This document shows, one piece after another, positions 34,046 through 35,338 of a DNA stretch of 35,338 nucleotides; position 1 is the first letter of the stretch; each line of letters opens with the position of its first letter. Source of the stretch: a virus. The notes below the pieces were generated by a model, which was not told the origin of the DNA, did no database searches, and saw only the letters and a program-made list of their open reading frames with translations. The translations under genes and the position numbers were made by a program. The stretch covers positions 1 to 35,338 of the IMG/VR virus record IMGVR_UViG_3300020205_002835, one strand, 5' to 3'.

Positions 34046-35338
34046 ATGGCATTCCAAATCAGCCCAGGTATTAATATTACGGAAATTGACCGTACAGGTG
34101 TTGTTAATCAGGTTATATCCAACACATCTGCTGCTTATGCAGGAAACTTTAAATGGGGGCCAGTCCTCCAAATCCAAACGATTAGCAGTGAAAATGAATT
34201 TGCTGCAAAGTACGGAACTCCGGATGACACAAACTACACAGACTTCTTTAGTGTAGCCAACTTTATTGGTTACGGTGCTCGTCTACAGGTTATTCGCACA
34301 GCCGATGCTGCAACCTCTAAGGCGGCAACCCGCCAAGGCGGTCTTATTGCTTCCACATTTTGGAACAGTGATCTTGCAGACAAGTTCACCAATTACGGCA
34401 CATCAGCAGGTGCTGGTGCAACAGGTGTTGCAATTGCCCGTTATCCAGGAGTATTAGGCAACTCGCTCAAGATTTCATACTCGGACAATGTTGCCCGTGG
34501 AGTTACTTTTAGTGCGCTTGGCGCCGGGTCAGGTGCAAGTGGAATCACATTCACAGTTGGTACAGGATTAACAAACGCTGGATTTAACATTCTCACCTTT
34601 GGATTCACTGGATCCGATGGTTTATCAAAGATTGCTGTTGGAGACTTCCTTAAGTTTGCTGATACTGCAAAGTCTTACGAAGTTCTTGAAAAGAGATCCG
34701 TTACTGCGCCATTCACGGTTAGTCTTCGTGTTATTGGTTCAACCGGAGATGCACAAAGTGCACTAGTAGGTGCAAGCGCAGCCACAGCAGTATGGGCATA
34801 TGCAAGGTTTCTTAACCAAACGCTTTCAACAGCAACAACAACCAAACTCAAGGGTTACTCTGATGATGAAGTTGCGGTTGCAGTTGTTGATGAAGACGGC
34901 TTCGTCTCTGGAACAAAGGGTGCAATTCTTGAAACATTTGTTGGTTCCAAGGCTCAGAACGCCACAAATCTTGATGGTACAAACTCGTACTATACCCGAC
35001 AGTTAAACAAGTCCCAATATGTTTTTTGGGTTTCCCATCCATCTGGAAACAATACGGCGACCTCCGGATTAGAATTGGAACCACAGACAGCAACAACAGG
35101 CTTGGCATGGGGTTCAAATCTTGGAGTCGTCGGAGGAACCGCCGCATTCCAAAAACTTACAGCAAATGTCTATGGATCTTTTGGAGGTGGAACCGATCCA
35201 GTTCCAACACTCACAGATACCTTTGCAGGATATGATCTTTTCAAGGATGGCGAAAACTCTGAAGCAAACCTCTTGCTCCAGGGCGGTCACAATACTGAAG
35301 TTGCCAAGTACCTTATTGAATTGGCAAACACACGCAAG
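34046..35338 (+). CDS. 18: Tail sheath protein gp18 (partial, runs off the right edge)
   Basis: The first 431 codons are present and open to the window end (T4 gp18 has 659 residues). The N-terminus MAFQISPGINITEIDRTGVV is the standard opening of contractile sheath subunits ('S-P-G-V/I-x-x-x-E-x-D'). It is followed by SAAYAGNFKWGPV and the FSVANFIGYGARLQVIRTAD segment of the conserved domain. The middle is glycine- and alanine-rich beta structure, probably the variable outer domain. The closing part (KLKGYSDDEVAVAVVDEDG and FVSGTKGAILETF) leads back toward the core fold. Gp18 polymerises around the tail tube and contracts on infection. The strong AAGGAGAG and the position after terL match T4 order. 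Confidence 0.95.
   Translation, partial: MAFQISPGINITEIDRTGVVNQVISNTSAAYAGNFKWGPVLQIQTISSENEFAAKYGTPDDTNYTDFFSVANFIGYGARLQVIRTADAATSKAATRQGGLIASTFWNSDLADKFTNYGTSAGAGATGVAIARYPGVLGNSLKISYSDNVARGVTFSALGAGSGASGITFTVGTGLTNAGFNILTFGFTGSDGLSKIAVGDFLKFADTAKSYEVLEKRSVTAPFTVSLRVIGSTGDAQSALVGASAATAVWAYARFLNQTLSTATTTKLKGYSDDEVAVAVVDEDGFVSGTKGAILETFVGSKAQNATNLDGTNSYYTRQLNKSQYVFWVSHPSGNNTATSGLELEPQTATTGLAWGSNLGVVGGTAAFQKLTANVYGSFGGGTDPVPTLTDTFAGYDLFKDGENSEANLLLQGGHNTEVAKYLIELANTRK

Noticed and set aside
33945-34256. Plus-strand open frame of 103 codons spanning the terL-gp18 junction
   Set aside because: It overlaps the end of terL and the conserved start of gp18 in another frame; gp18 is clearly the real gene.

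Overview
This window is a contiguous block of virion genes from a T4-like contractile-tailed phage (myovirus). All convincing genes are on the + strand, tightly packed with short or overlapping junctions. The order of the recognisable genes, 25-6-7-8 then 13-14-15-16-17-18, follows T4. The distant, size-altered versions of these proteins, and a tail-adhesin block unlike T4's, suggest an environmental (probably aquatic) T4 relative rather than a coliphage. The host cannot be read from the sequence.

Layout. Bases 1-1723: end of a tail-fibre-assembly-like gene, a class I methyltransferase, a small unknown protein and a membrane-anchored protein with a possible GAF-like domain. 1723-9548: baseplate wedge genes gp25, gp6, a short gp7-like gene and an enlarged gp8, interrupted by a predicted TIM-barrel (glycosidase-like) protein. 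9566-28291: adhesin and distal baseplate region with a giant DUF4815-type protein, a tiny coiled-coil protein, a long fibre, a tail-collar-domain fibre, two tandem paralogous beta-helix tailspikes and two unassigned proteins. 28348-33976: neck (gp13, gp14), tail terminator (gp15) and packaging (gp16, gp17). 34046-end: tail sheath gp18, cut by the window edge.

The standout is the large terminase locus, 31308-33976. TerL is encoded by two separate genes. The first (31308-32192) carries the ATPase half and ends in a 26-residue N-terminal intein fragment. The second (32807-33976) opens with a C-terminal intein fragment of about 107-120 residues ending in His-Asn, followed by Cys+1 and the nuclease half. 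Between them lies a free-standing GIY-YIG homing endonuclease gene. This is a fractured gene reassembled by protein trans-splicing, with the very short N-intein known from the AceL-TerL type. Directly after the N-intein stop, and in the endonuclease frame, is a diverged second copy of the uninterrupted TerL splice-junction sequence (E-C-D-F-x-G). This looks like a footprint of how the endonuclease arrived.

How the genes work together: gp25/6/7/8 form the baseplate wedge; the DUF4815 protein, fibres and tailspikes probably attach to it and recognise or degrade the host surface; gp13/14/15 join head to tail; gp16 and trans-spliced gp17 package DNA; gp18 is the contractile sheath. Only four gaps exceed 40 bases (635-761, 7426-7466, 28292-28347, 33977-34045), and each has an AT-rich element resembling the T4 late promoter TATAAATA. 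No tRNA, CRISPR or insertion sequence was seen.
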